From Stramonita haemastoma (taxonomy: Eukaryota > Mollusca > Gastropoda > Neogastropoda > Muricidae): a stretch of DNA of 64,000 nucleotides. The stretch is from NCBI GenBank assembly GCA_030674155.1, contig CM060334.1:32869231-32933230 (forward strand). Direction: 5' to 3'. The number at the start of each line of letters is the position of its first letter. Position 1 is the stretch's first letter. The notes beneath the pieces were generated by a model, which saw only the letters and a list, made by a program, of their open reading frames with translations, did no database searches and was not told the origin of the DNA. Positions 22,565-35,420 of the stretch are shown here, one piece after another. The translations under genes and the position numbers were made by a program.

Positions 22565-22680
22565 TATTAGCCTCGGCTAGAGCTCCTGAGGTTCACCAAA
22601 AGTGAGATGTTTGCGTATGTGACCGTTTTTACCCATAATCAAGGTGGCTGCATTCCGACTTTGGGGCCACAGCACAAATA
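22565..22680 (-). mobile_element. SINE module B fragment
   Basis: ctcggctagagctcctgaggttcaccaaaag, followed by gcgtatgtgaccgtttttaccc, matches module B in reverse. A (GT)n tract lies just to its left at 22426-22470. Confidence 0.65.
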
Positions 22681-25521
22681 TTTATTGTGTTTTGTTTGTC
22701 TCTTAGTGCAATATGCACATGTACACACCCACTCTTCTTTCTCACACAGACATTAAAAAATACAACAACAAAAAAGAAAGAAAAAAAAAGAACCACAAGT
22801 GAAGAGTCACAAATATTAGTTGTGTTGTTTTATTTTGATTGTAGGCTATGGAGCTACAGTACAAAGAGAAAAAGCCGACTGCATGAAGACTAAAAACCAT
22901 CAGAACAGTTCTCAGTACAAAAGACACTGGACGCTTCTCGCCACTCCCAGACACAACAAACACAAACGGATGATTGAATGCAGAAACAAAACATTCTTAC
23001 AGACACGGACAAAATGAACTCTTGTGGATGAAGGTGGACTTAGAAATGAAAAACAAATGAAAAGTGGGGCAGAGAGAGAGAGAGACATTAGTTCCAGTCT
23101 GAGACGGATAAAATCAATGAATGGGTGAAAGAATGCACATGGAGCATACCATATCGCTCACACTTTATTTAGTTGGGTTTTTTTTTTTACTATTATTGTA
23201 TCCTGCTCTTTCATAACTCACAAAGCATTTGGTTGATATCTATCATGATTTTGTTTTTCACAGTGATAGGAATATAGTTTGACATACACCGTTATTGACA
23301 CTTATAATACCACCAATGTAAAATATCAGCAATGTTGACAGTGGTCTCATGGAAATGGTAAACATGATATATTCGTTCACCCATTCTAATTACAAAAGTC
23401 ATAGGCATTAGCAATAATAAGATAACCAACAATAAACCATGACTCCTTCCCCCAAAATCCATACATTTATTGCCAACACCCCCCCTATCAATTTCTTAAT
23501 GTCCTGTTAGAAATATTTCCAAACTGACATACCTGTCTTTGGCACTTGTGTTTTCTTAAACTGCAGCATTGTTTACCTCCTCATTTTGGAATTTTTCCTA
23601 CAGACAGTCATGGTTGTGAGTCAGCAGTTGAAGAATAAATAACCTGAAAGATGTATTTTGAGATGACCAAAAGCTATCAGTAAACAACAGTAACTTTGCT
23701 CTCACAGTTAACAAAAGCTGTGCAACCCCCCCCCCCCCCCAAAAAAAAAAAAAAGACAAAAAAACCCCAACAAATTCTCCCCCTCCCCCCAAATGTTGGT
23801 TTCATAGGAGATAAAATCTAATGTCAAGTGACATAATTGTATACCTATTTTACTTGGAGTGCTTTTGACTTGTATCCAAATGAAAGTTACCATTTTTGTT
23901 CATTACGACATAATCCATAACTTTCTAAAAATCCTGTTGATTATGATAGGATCACATCTATGTAGAAATACCGTTACAGATTAAAATATCCACTTTACTT
24001 GAATATTTGCTAAGACCACTTGCTACTGTCTGTTTTTCCATGAAAAATGAGTGACATACTTTTGTTTATTCAGGAGTTAAGGGTTGAGGAACAAAAAAAA
24101 ACCAAACCCCAAATAGTAATGGATTTGCTCTTTACAAATAAATGGACACATGATTGTTTGTTTTCCACTGAAAACTCAATGATTGCAATACAAGTTCTCT
24201 TGCCTTTTTTTTTTTTTTTTTATTTTTTTCTTTTTTTTTGCACACACAGGATGATTCAGATGACAGAGTTGATGAAGCTGGTTTCATATGTAATGTTCGA
24301 TTAATGTTGATTGATTAATGGCATGATCAACACAGTGTTTTTTTTTTTCTTCCCCCAACATTCAAATGATGACATGACATATACGTTTTGTGCCAGTTTT
24401 TGCACAGAGAGGCATCAACATAAAAACAACGAACATTTTGCGCAAGGTAGAAATGGTTCTCTTTCATGTGCTCTAGAACAAGGTAACAGGTACGCACGTC
24501 CACATTTTGCATGGCTCTCTTTCTCCCTGTAACAATCCACTACCACACAGACATCAAACAAATTCAGGATGGAAGGGGAGGGAGAGAGGGGTGGGTGTTA
24601 TAACGTTAAAGCTTGGCAGGTAAAGTCTGTAGTTCATGTACTTTTCAGAGGCAGAGCATTTTGCATGCACAAGAAACTGTCTTTACCACATGCTTAGGTA
24701 CGATTCTTTAAGGTGTTGTTAAATCTTTACGATTTCTGCGCATAAATGAGGTCTTATACGTCTTCTATTTAATAAAAAAAAAAACAACAAAACAAAAAAA
24801 GTAAACAACAACTAACCAACATTTAAAAAACTCAACAACAAAAGCAACCATCCAAAACAGAGAAAAGCCAAAATACATAGCAAAGAAAACCAGGCAGTAA
24901 AAATAATTGTGAAAACCAGTATCACCTGAAATACCCACCTGCGTAGCACCAGCAGCACACTCACATTATCTCCGCAAATGCCGTGACCATATCTATTATG
25001 CAACATTTCTCTATTCCATTTATTTCTTAAAGCTAGTTTTTTTTTATAATGTGGATCAATGGTGCATGTGCATGCAGCTCATTAAAATTCCATTCTAAAA
25101 CAAGACTGCAATGAGATATTTCTCTAGCAGTGGAATAAATTAAAGAAAAAAAGGGGGAGAGGGGGCTGATTTCAAACACAGTGACCATTCCTAATTTGGT
25201 CATGCCCATAGAATTAAAACAGGAGACAAATTTTTAGAAGTACACTTTGCCACTTTTTATTCATTTTGTTATTAGCACAAAATCCATTGTGACCAGTTTT
25301 TCAATTTGCAAACTCATCTTTACCCTGAAGCAGGTTAGCTGATAGACTTAACTTAGAATGATGAGAATCTTTTTCACAGAGAAGGATAATTTTTTTTTGA
25401 GCTATGTTACATGGGTCGTTCTTTTTCTCTACCACTGATGCTCAAGTCTATACACATATGTTTCCTTTTTTTTATTCATTTAACATGCACAAATTGAAGC
25501 ATCAAGGCAAAAATATAGATA

Positions 25522-25522
<1 letters not shown>

Positions 25523-25588
<66 letters not shown>
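25523..25588. repeat. (GT)n microsatellite
   Basis: Uninterrupted GT run. Confidence 0.95.
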
Positions 25589-25589
<1 letters not shown>

Positions 25590-28578
25590 GAGTACATGCA
25601 AATGAGTATATGTGAGTTTGTTCGACAGTACGCTTTAAAAGCATTGTTATCCAATCTTGATAACTTCTCTAATCTTCAAAAGCTGATAAATAAATCATAA
25701 AAGAGAAAAAAAAGAGAGAGCAGGCAAAAGAAAGGGAAGGTGTTACACCAATGAGAACATAATGACTACACCTCTTACTGTGATCCCGAAGTTAGCAAAG
25801 CCTTGTGCTCAACAATCTGTGCGTAACATTCATCAAGTGACTTCGTATTTATAACAGCACATAGTACACTATCAACATCCATGGACACACGAAGGAAGGT
25901 ACAGCAATCCAGACGCACAACATAGGCCATAACCGTCCCTGAATATCTTCATTTCTTCTTTACAACATCTGCAAAAAACATGGTACAAATAACACAACAC
26001 AAACTGCGCTTGAACTGGACACTCACGTCTGCGTATCTGTCGTTCTAATGCAAAAGAAAAATTTGCTGAATAAAAATTGCACGATAGTTTAGAAAAAGAT
26101 GCTTACACTAAACAAAGTAAATTAGTTAGATTGAACAACTATTGGCCTTGAATGCTTGACCTTAAATTAAGAAACAGAAACTTATTTATATTTTAAAAAA
26201 ATCAACATGGCTTCTGAACAGAAAAAAATAGCCAAAACAAAATTTTGAACCATTCAAATACAAAGTAAAGAGTCAACACAACTACTCTGATCTAACGTCA
26301 GAGTCAACGCCAAAGAAAAAAAAAAGGAATACATTCAGTAAGTAGCAGTTGGAACTATTGCCTTGAAAACCCTCTGATCTGTCAGCACAAGACACAGGAT
26401 GATTTGTGCAGTAAAATGAGTGAGCATGTCCAGTCCTTGGTACAACACTGATGAAACAACACAGAAACAAACAAACTACTACCCAAAGGCAAATAAGAAC
26501 ATCTTGAAAAGTACAAAAGTGTTAAATGCATACTTGAACTGACTGGTTATGAAAATAAATATCATACAAAATAAGTGAATATATACATCTGGAAAGAGGT
26601 GATTCTCAGTACTTCACGTTGGATTTCGGTGAAAACAGTGCAGTGTACAACAGGGTAATAAAATCCCCATAACAATCATCTGCCCTATAATCAACGAGGT
26701 ACCAGTTTTACGCACGTGACTCTCTCAACTTTGTAATATTACTACGCCCTAGATACCCTTTTAAATTCATTATTGATTTTTCATTACTGCTTAAAAGCAT
26801 AAACCTTGGATTCCTAAGTGTAATGGGAATTGGAAGTGCAGAGGTGGGCAGAGTAAAAACAGCAGTTGAAGAAAACTCCTTGAATAAACTACAGAAAACT
26901 GAAAGAAAACATTTTGGCAGAAGTCTGGTCACCCTGTATAAAATAATCTGACAAACCTTTTCCGCTATGTTGAAGACAACCATGTCAATGAAAGAAGTTG
27001 ATCTGGCAACAGCTACAAAAGATCATATTTTCCACATTTGCTCTGAAAGTGAAACTACCACGAACATAACTATCAGGTGGTGCACACAGTTCTCCATTCT
27101 CCTGTTAACGAAACAGAGTGACTGGAATCCTAGGAGACCAAGTAGTAAACAAGTACTAATTGCGGATATCAATTAAGTAACACTTAATCACCACTGAAAC
27201 ATTGTCGAACTAACAAAATACAATCTTCAAACAGGGCAATCATCAAAATCAGTCATCAAATTGGACTAAAAAATAAATCCAATCGAAAATAATTTGCATA
27301 GATAATCATTTAAGTACATACATATCGCTGTAAAATAAAGATAACAAATCAGTTTGCACACAATTCACTGTTTAAAAAAAAAAAAAGTGACAAATCAGTT
27401 TCAAACATACAGGTTATTTGCGATGATCGGTCAGACTCTCTGTAAGTACTTTCTAGTCCCCTGCATGGTGGATGCTCCACAACAGTTCCCCAATGTAATG
27501 ATGACACATTCACATTGTATGTGTGTGTGTGTGCTTTCTTGAATGTCACATTGTTTTTAAAAAAAAAAAGGAAATAAAAAAAAGAATAGATTCACAGATA
27601 TCTGTACACAAAACTGCATGCGACATAAATACTGACCATATCAAAGAAATGTTCATACAACAATGAATGGACAGCAGAACCGAGGTACCACCAACACTGC
27701 AACTCCCGAGCTCTCCATGAAAATGCAGCACAATGTCTCCCAATGATCGGATGAAAACATGGACCGTGTACAGATGGCATGTGACTGAAATGCTGTTTGA
27801 TCTGGTTTAAAATGCCTCGGAGAAGCACATTGATCTTGCATGAAGACCTGAAATGGAAGCACTGAACAACCTGGCCCACACCGATCTTGAGAAACCAACT
27901 GAGGAAAAGTATGTTTCATAAAATCAAAATCAATCATTACTTGAAAAAAAATCAGTGTTTAAACATACTTCAAAGGACGCATTCATCATCTAAATGCTTT
28001 TGAAATTAAAACCAACCACTACTTGAAGAAAAATTATCAGTGTTTTAAAAGACTTCAAGGGAAGCATTCATCATCTAAATGCCTCTAAAATTAAAATCAA
28101 TGACCATTTGGAAGAAAAAACATCAGTGTTTAAACAGATTCCAAGGCAAGGAATCAGCATCTAAAGGCCTTTAAAATAAAAATCAATGACTTTTGTAGGG
28201 TAGAATGGCTTGATAGCTATCACTTAAGATGAGGGAAACTGTTTGCTTTAATTGGCTGGTTTTTTGTCAAATGGCAAAATATAAATTTTGTTAAAATGTA
28301 CAATCCTTCAATTTTGTATAGTTTATGAGGTGTATAAGAGAATTTACTTTAAAAAAAAAAAAGAATATTCCAAAAAACTTTCATTTTGATGTTGTAACAT
28401 TCTGAAGAAAAACAGCTTGCAGGCCCCCAAATGATGCTGGACCAACAACAGATGAATGCTTCACTTGACTTTCAGAGAGATGATCCTGAACATTCAAAAG
28501 AGGTCACAGGACAGCCCCACACATGGATGGCTAAGCAGGCAGAAAGCAAGTCACATCAGTTGGAAAGGAATACTGATG

Positions 28579-28678
<100 letters not shown>

Positions 28679-31078
28679 AAATCCTGAGGTAATGAGGTCT
28701 GGTAAGATCTGTGATTTTTTTTTTGTCTGCTATACCCCTTTACACTTCTGTATGTATCTAATGACAAGCAGCTTTCACAAACCGTTGACTGTGGTGAAAA
28801 AAAAAACCCAACCCAAAAAACTGACAATAGCGTAGTCCATACAGTGTCATCAAGACTGTAAAAGTATTACAGTATTTCAACAGATGCCAGCAATTCATCT
28901 ACAATTTAAACATAATGATTGTAGCTCAAAAAAAAAATCACTGTTCCACTTGCACAACATGATGATGATGTGTGTCTGTGTGTGTTCTGGCTGTCACATA
29001 CTGATGAATTTTTGAATACACACAAGATCTCAACAGATGACTGACTGAAGGCAATGATCTTTGGGCCAATGAAACCAAGAACAACAACAACAACCCACCC
29101 CCCTGCTACATTGCCTGAGATTCAAATCAAGTAAAGCCCCCCCCCCCCCCCTCCTCCCCAACTCCTTCCCCATGATGCAGACTGAAATAAATACATCGAA
29201 GGCAACTCCATGTGTTGTGGAGGTAAAGCCACCACTAGCTGGTGGCGTGGCCATGGTTCCTCAACATCTCATCAACAGTTCATATAATTATGAGCAAGAC
29301 CCATGACAATCACATCACAGTTCCAGGCACCCTACCACACCCTCTTCACAGTACACCGACTCATGTCAGAGATCCACACCATCCGCCTTTGTCAGCAGTT
29401 CTTCAGCTTTTACTTCATGCTCCCTCACTGGACCGCAACTCAAGAATAGGATCTACTCTCACAAGTCTACACAGACCTAACTTGCCAAACAAGGACACTT
29501 AGCTTCGACAAAGACAGGAGATTGATTCACTTTCCAAGGTTTGAATTAAACAGCTCTAAGGTCATACGGTGACCAGGTTCAGAAACGAGAAAAATTAAAA
29601 CACACACACATAAAAAAAAAAGAAAGTAGGTACAAGTTCAACAAAGTGAGGATGACCAAAACCTGTCTCAAAGATGGACTGGGTTTGTTTTTCTTTGGCA
29701 TGTTTGCTCTGAGCACAGAATGAAGACACTGGGTTGAAAACTGGCAGGACACGTCTGTTAAAAAAAAAAAAAAGAAAAAAGGGCAAGGATTTAAAATGAA
29801 GTGGGGAAGGACGATCGTAAATAAAGAGGACACGAGGGATGTGGAAGGAAGACAAAAGGATAAACAATATCAGAGGTAATGTGTGTGACAGATGAAGACC
29901 ATAGACATACAGAAAGGTTACCAGGTCTAAGGGGAAGGTTCTAACAGAAGGGCAGTGACAGCAGAACGAGCACTGGAAGCAAGACACCTGGACTGAAGGT
30001 TAGGGTAAAGATGACTACGTCTGCCATCAGTGAACTAGCAGTGTGCTGTCTCATCCACCTCTCCACACTGTCTACCTACCACTGCAGCTGAAGAGCAAAG
30101 ACAGAGGCTATGACTTGTACCACTATGGACCACCATGCACTGATTTCTACAACACTAGGCAAGGGATTGAACAGCTACAGGCAAGTCCTCTTTTTGCCAG
30201 TTCAGAGTTAGAAATAACTAGCTTCCTATCTTTCGCTTTTTCTTTCTCGCCAGTCAAGTAAGTTTAAAAAAACAACCCCAAAACCTCTATCCTCCAATTC
30301 ACAACAACTTAACGTTGGCAAGTAGGAACCACAGGGATTTTCTTTCTCCTCTCCAGGCCTGGCTGTACACGGTTGTAAGTAAAACAGGGTCTGAGTCAAC
30401 AGTGAGAGAGTCTGTTTGAAATAAACTTGATATCAGAGGGTGACTGCGTTAGTGTGTACTACCAGGTTGGGAGGTAAGAGGCAGGGATGGAAGGAGTAAT
30501 GCTGTAGTAGGGAGGGTGGGAGGGAGGGAGGGACTGGGGATGTGACATCACCATTAGGACCATCCTCCTCCTCTTCCTCGTGCTGCTGCTGTTGCTCTGT
30601 GTTACTAGGCCACATCCTGCAGTGCAGTATTCCACATTCCACCAACAACACTTCTCTCGCTGTACTGCATGCACTCTCATAGAAGCTCAGACTACCACAT
30701 CTGCTTCTCCTCTCTCTCCATTCATCCCTCTGCGGTTCTGTGGCCAGCCCACAGTTGACATGGAATGTTCCCAGATAGAACACGCGACTGTGTGCCTGTG
30801 GAGACCAATATCCCTGTTCGCTATCATTACTACCTTGCCTCTGTTAACTGTTTCTTTCCCCCCCAGCCGCTCAGAGGCAACAAAGGAAGGCGATGGGGCT
30901 CTGTCCAAGGCCAGAGCGCCTCTCCACTTCTGGCAATGCTCATGCACAGTCTCACTCGCACGCTCTTCCGGCACACATTTTGTCGCATCATCTCAGCACA
31001 CTGAAGCACTTAAGGTTTGCAAATGTTCAAAAAAGGTAAGGTGCAGTCTTCGGAGAAGGCTGGACACGGGACCTTTCG

Positions 31079-31609
31079 TTAAACGGCCGGGTCGAGGGAA
31101 GGGTAGCCCATATTCTTGCTGAACCCGTTTAGGCGGTACTCCGCCCAAAGGGAGGGACGGGGTGGGGGGAGGGGAGCTGGTTTTGAAGAGGGAGTGGGAG
31201 CAAAAGTCTGGGTCGTGCTGGGCCGCCATCCTGTCCCGGGCCGAGGCGGAGGCAGAGGCAGTGTTGGAGCGCGCGTCGGCTCGTCTAGCGTGGAGGAGAC
31301 CCCGTTGTAGGCGCCCTTGGTCCAGTCGGGCACGTAGCTGTGCTTGGTGGCCCAGCACAGGCGGCGGCGGTGCCGGGCCTGCAGGATGGCGAAGAGCAGG
31401 GAGAAGAGGATGATGGCGCCGATGCACAGGATCAGGCCCCAGGCCAGGTGCTTCATCACCGCCGGGTCCAGCAGGTCCCACAGCAGCGTCTTGTGGCACA
31501 CCACCCCGCTGTCCCCCTGGCGCTCGTACCCTGACGCGCACTGGAAACAGTCGCTGGGGGAGGCGCCCCGACACGTCAGGCAGGACGGGTGGCAGGGCTT
31601 GCACACACC
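31079..31609 (-). CDS. FURIN: Furin-like convertase, last exon: Cys-rich end, TM helix, cytoplasmic tail
   Basis: The acceptor (minus strand gtgtgtttcag) gives a phase-0 start at 31609, and TAA at 31079-31081 ends the protein (176 residues from this exon). It opens GVCKPCHPSCLTCRGASPSD, a furin-type Cys-rich repeat (C-x2-C-x3-C-x2-C). A hydrophobic helix HLAWGLILCIGAIILFSLLF with IL lies at about exon residues 56-77 and is followed by basic QARHRRR, giving a type I orientation with a cytosolic tail of about 95 residues. The tail is Pro-rich with tyrosine motifs YNGV and YPSL that could be trafficking signals. No acidic casein-kinase cluster like that of vertebrate furin is seen. Confidence 0.93.
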   Translation of the reverse strand, partial: GVCKPCHPSCLTCRGASPSDCFQCASGYERQGDSGVVCHKTLLWDLLDPAVMKHLAWGLILCIGAIILFSLLFAILQARHRRRLCWATKHSYVPDWTKGAYNGVSSTLDEPTRAPTLPLPPPRPGTGWRPSTTQTFAPTPSSKPAPLPPPRPSLWAEYRLNGFSKNMGYPSLDPAV

Positions 31610-31649
31610 CTGAAACACACACTACACATGTTAGCTGGTTAGTTCATAG

Positions 31650-32130
31650 GCAATCCTGGGAAGAAAGGTGACGAGATGGTTTAGACTTTCACTTGCCTAA
31701 TAAGTAAACCGTGAGGTTCTGGGCAATCCTAGGAAGAAAGGTGACAAGATGGTCAAGACTTTCACTTGCCTAACAAGTGAACCGTGAGGTTCTGGGCAAT
31801 CCTAGGAAGAAAGGTGACAAGATGGTCAAGACTTTCACTTGCCTAACAAGTGAACCGTGAGGTTCTGGGCAATCCTAGGAAGAAAGGTGACAAGATGGTC
31901 AAGACTTTCACTTGCCTAACAAGTGAACCGTGAGGTTCTGGGCAATCCTAGGAAGAAAGGTGACAAGATGGTCAAGACTTTCACTTGCCTAACAAGTGAA
32001 CCGTGAGGTTCTGGGCTTGATTCCCAGTCTAGCCCTTCCTCCCCAATTTGACAAGAAAATCGAACTGAATGTCAAAGTCCTTTGGATAAGATTGTAAACT
32101 GAGGACCTGTGTGTGATCCACCTTAGACCA
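31650..32130 (+). repeat. 73-bp tandem array (5 units) within a SINE head
   Basis: The unit caatcctaggaagaaaggtg...ccgtgaggttctggg recurs with 'ttctggg' at 31717, 31790, 31863, 31936 and 32009. The last unit continues into cttgattcccagtctagc, a B-box-like tRNA segment, and then a SINE family-A-like body (aaagtcctttggataagatt). The array is an expansion of the head of a SINE. Confidence 0.9.
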
Positions 32131-32199
32131 CTGATCCTGATTTTTAGTAGACTGGTGAATCCTTTAGGATATGCTCTAGAATTTGACTTGCTATGTAAA

Positions 32200-32868
32200 T
32201 GTAACAGAGCGCAGATATTTGATCTGCCGCGACTCTGTACAACTTCTCGGAACGACAGCACGGTCAGACAGTGGGAATGTGGCCTCTAAAAAGAGGCTGC
32301 ATAAATACTACATTTTACCGCTACGGGCCAAGTGCATGCAGAGGACGGCTTTCGACCACCCCCCAACGATACAGAACGTCGCACAATTCACAGGTGTGGA
32401 TCCAAACGTTACACCCACGACGCTGCGATTGGCAGTTCCGATCGCAAGGGAAGTAATCTAATTACCGCCCTGCCACATCCACCACCGCTGACTTTGTGCC
32501 GCGTCCCGAGGCACAGTGGGTACTGACCAGTGTATTTGACGCTCAGATCAGTAGTCCCAAGTTCTTTCCATCCTGCTCGCAGCGCCACTTTGTAACAGAG
32601 CGCAGATATTTGATCTGCTGCGACTCTGTACAACTTCTCGGAACGACAGCACGGTCAGACAGTGGGAATGTGGCCTCTAAAAAGAGGCTGCATAAATACT
32701 ACATTTTACCGCTACGGGCAAAGTGCATGCAGAGGACGGCTTTTGACCACCCCCCAACGATACAGAACGTCGCACAATTCACAGGTGTGGATCCAAACGT
32801 TACACCCACGACGCTGCGATTGGCAGTTCCGATCGCAAGGGAAGTAATCTAATTACCGCCCTGCCACA
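32200..32868 (-). mobile_element. TRIM: miniature LTR retrotransposon, 669 bp
   Basis: Two 278-bp direct repeats (32200-32477 and 32591-32868) differ at only three positions. Each starts TGTAACAG and ends CTGCCACA, the TG...CA ends of LTRs. The 113-bp interior, read on the minus strand, has TGGCGCTGCGAGCAGGAT (32570-32587) three bases from the LTR. This is a good primer-binding site: its complement looks like a tRNA 3' acceptor stem ending CCA. Flanking TAAA (32196-32199 and 32869-32872) is a candidate 4-bp target duplication. No gag or pol sequence is present. Each LTR contains a perfect GCCTCT/AGAGGC hairpin. Confidence 0.85.
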
Positions 32869-33040
32869 TAAAAAAACAGACACTCAGTGTGTGATAGGTT
32901 TAAAATATACAAGTGTAGTAGAAGGCTCTGAATCTGCACACTTTGCCTTTCAAGATTCAGTGCTATATAAATTCCATGCATTATTAACTATTATTACTAT
33001 TACTTCTTGCACAAAGAAACGGGTCCCTATTTCTTAGAAA

Positions 33041-33325
33041 CCTGTTGGCATTCTTCTGTCATCTGCTTCAAGACAGTCACAATCGGTTGGCAATAAGAGA
33101 AGTGCTTGTTGTGGCAGCAGCACAGGCAAGACATAGACATAGACATGACACCAATGAAACAAGACAAAAAAAAGAAAGCAAGCAGAAACCTGTTGGCATT
33201 CTTCTGTCATCTGCTTCAAGATAGTCACAATCAGTTGGCAATAGAGAAGAGCTTGTTGTGGCAGCAGCACAGGCAAGACATAGACATAGACATGACACCA
33301 ATGAAACAAGACAAAGAAAAAGAAA
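33041..33325. repeat. 148-bp tandem duplication
   Basis: cctgttggcattcttctgtc starts at 33041 and 33189. The copies continue through gcagcagcacaggcaagaca and acatgacaccaatgaaacaag with few differences. They lie just beyond the convertase exon's 3' splice donor. Confidence 0.93.
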
Positions 33326-33353
33326 GTAAGTCAGGAGGCATGGCAGTGCTGAC

Positions 33354-33490
33354 CTGTGTGTGAAGGAGGGGTTTGGTGGAGTTGGGCTGGATGGGGGAGG
33401 CCAGGTGCACGGCCTGTACACTGCCGAAGTAATGCTCCGGGCAGTGCGCCACACAGTGCTGGTCCATCTTGAAGAAGCCCGGCTTGCACT
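33354..33490 (-). CDS. FURIN: Furin-like convertase, Cys-rich exon
   Basis: Minus-strand acceptor gtgtgtgagtgcag and donor CAG|gtcagc. The 137 nt encode ECKPGFFKMDQHCVAHCPEH YFGSVQ (first residue shared with the upstream exon) and then a Ser/Pro stretch with an NST glycosylation sequon. This is the centre of a furin Cys-rich repeat. It ends in phase 0 and joins the last exon (GVCKPC). It begins in the middle of a repeat, so an upstream Cys-containing segment is expected. Confidence 0.9.
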
Positions 33491-33554
33491 CTGCACTCAC
33501 ACACCAACACACCCTCCTCAACATCATGTTCGCTTTGTAGCTTCACTTCTTCAA

Positions 33555-33795
33555 CACTTCATTACTTTGATCACTTCTCCCACACTTCATTACTTTGATC
33601 ACTTCTCCCACACTTCATTACTTTGATCACTTCTCCCACACTTCATTACTTTGATCACTTCTCCCACACTTCATTACTTTGATTACTTCCCCCACACTTC
33701 ATTACTTTGATTACTTCCCAACACTTCATTACTTTGATTACTTCTCCCACACTTCATTACTTTGATCACTTCTCCCACACTTCATTACTTCGATT
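33555..33795. repeat. 28-bp tandem array, ~9 copies
   Basis: Unit cacttcattactttgatcac plus ttctccca, repeated from 33555. It lies about 65 bp upstream (gene sense) of the convertase Cys-rich exon's acceptor. Confidence 0.95.
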
Positions 33796-34720
33796 CCCCA
33801 CCAGTCACTAAGGTCATTACAATTGCAATCCATCCTTAAGTGGGTCTATCATCTAACACTTCAGTTTCCTTAATGTGAACACTTAAAGATCAATCTACCT
33901 CACAGACATGATAAAATAAGCAGGGTCCTAATTTGAAAGCTCATCATCTCCATCTGAATACAACCAAATGAGGTAGCAAAGAATCAACACAGAATCTGTC
34001 ACTGATATGATCATGAATATTGACATGATAGGTAGCACTGTGGTTTTATGACTAATGTGTTGCAGGGTTGTGATGGTTCAGACTCTTGAACTTCTTTTGG
34101 TCCTTTTCTTCTATATTTCTTATTAATTTTATGGAGCTGAGAATGTAAGAAATTCAACACAAACAAATCACAGATGCAGAGATATTTGAACAATAATTGG
34201 TATGAAAGCGGTAGAAAAAATATTGAAATGATGGCTGTCTACCAAACTGTTTTTGATATGTAACTTAAACAAAGTTAGATTAATATGAAACATAAAGATT
34301 TGCTTATTAAGAATATCTCTATCATCTTTCAACTCTCTAAGATCATATCAACATTCTCCCCTGTCATTCAGGCATACAGCTGCTTCACCATTACCAGACA
34401 GATATATTGGTATCCCACCCACACAAAGTGAGAGATGAACCATGCTCTGCCAAGTTTGACTGCAAGTACAATCAGCAGTGCGGGCTGACATGACATCCAG
34501 AGCTACCACTTCTGTCAGAGGTACCATCTGTACTCAGACCTCAACAATTATTTTCCAATGGAAAAACTTGATGGTAGGTCTAGGTTATGTATTTTACAAA
34601 GTAACAATCATTAGACAATACACCGAGAAGGTGGATTCAACAATCTTACATGAAGTCATCATGATGAAAGCAACATTTGTTTGTTTGACAAAAAGAGCAC
34701 AGTTAATACTATAGTACATC
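33796..34720. other. Convertase intron, nothing recognised
   Basis: AT-rich intronic DNA with no supported exon or repeat. Confidence 0.45.
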
Positions 34721-34723
34721 TTG

Positions 34724-34905
<182 letters not shown>

Positions 34906-35354
34906 GACAGGGAGAGGCTGGTCTGGGCTTTCTGTCCAACTGCAGAATGACACCAGTACTGAGTAGGAAAGCATGATCCAGATTAAGATTTCAGATAGTA
35001 GCTAATCTCATTATCTATCATTTTATCTAACAACAACACCACAATCTGTATGCATACCTTGTGCACAGTATAATGTTCACTTCAACAATATAGACATTTC
35101 ATTCAAATTTCCTAAAAAAGCAAATGACTTACCCATGTATCATTGACACAAATGTTGCAATATTAGCATTAAACTAGTGTGTGAATTGTAAGTTTTACAA
35201 CTTAGAGAGAAAGGTAGCATCAGACCTGTTGAAAGAGAAAGATAAAGAGGGGGGGGGGGGGGTGAGATACATAAACAGTCTCAGATTTCTACAAAAGGCA
35301 TGCATGGTTCAATTTCCAGAAATATTGCAACTTCACAAGCAGAGAATAAGATCA

Positions 35355-35420
35355 TTACAATGATAATAATATATGGAATTTCTATAGTGCTGAATCTTGT
35401 AAAGCAAGCAAATCAAAGTC
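35355..35420 (-). mobile_element. LINE 3' tail fragment
   Basis: ataataatatatggaatttctatagtgctgaatcttgtaaa is the same LINE 3' end seen at 10397-10460. The sequence to 35780 may be a decayed extension. Confidence 0.5.

Noticed and set aside
30580..31122. 180-aa plus-strand ORF opposite the convertase end
   Set aside because: No recognisable domain. It overlaps the convertase last exon and UTR on the other strand and shows no splice or codon support.
32183..32852. Two similar 90-118 aa ORFs that look like a duplicated gene
   Set aside because: They are open frames inside the two LTRs of the TRIM, with no protein-family signal.
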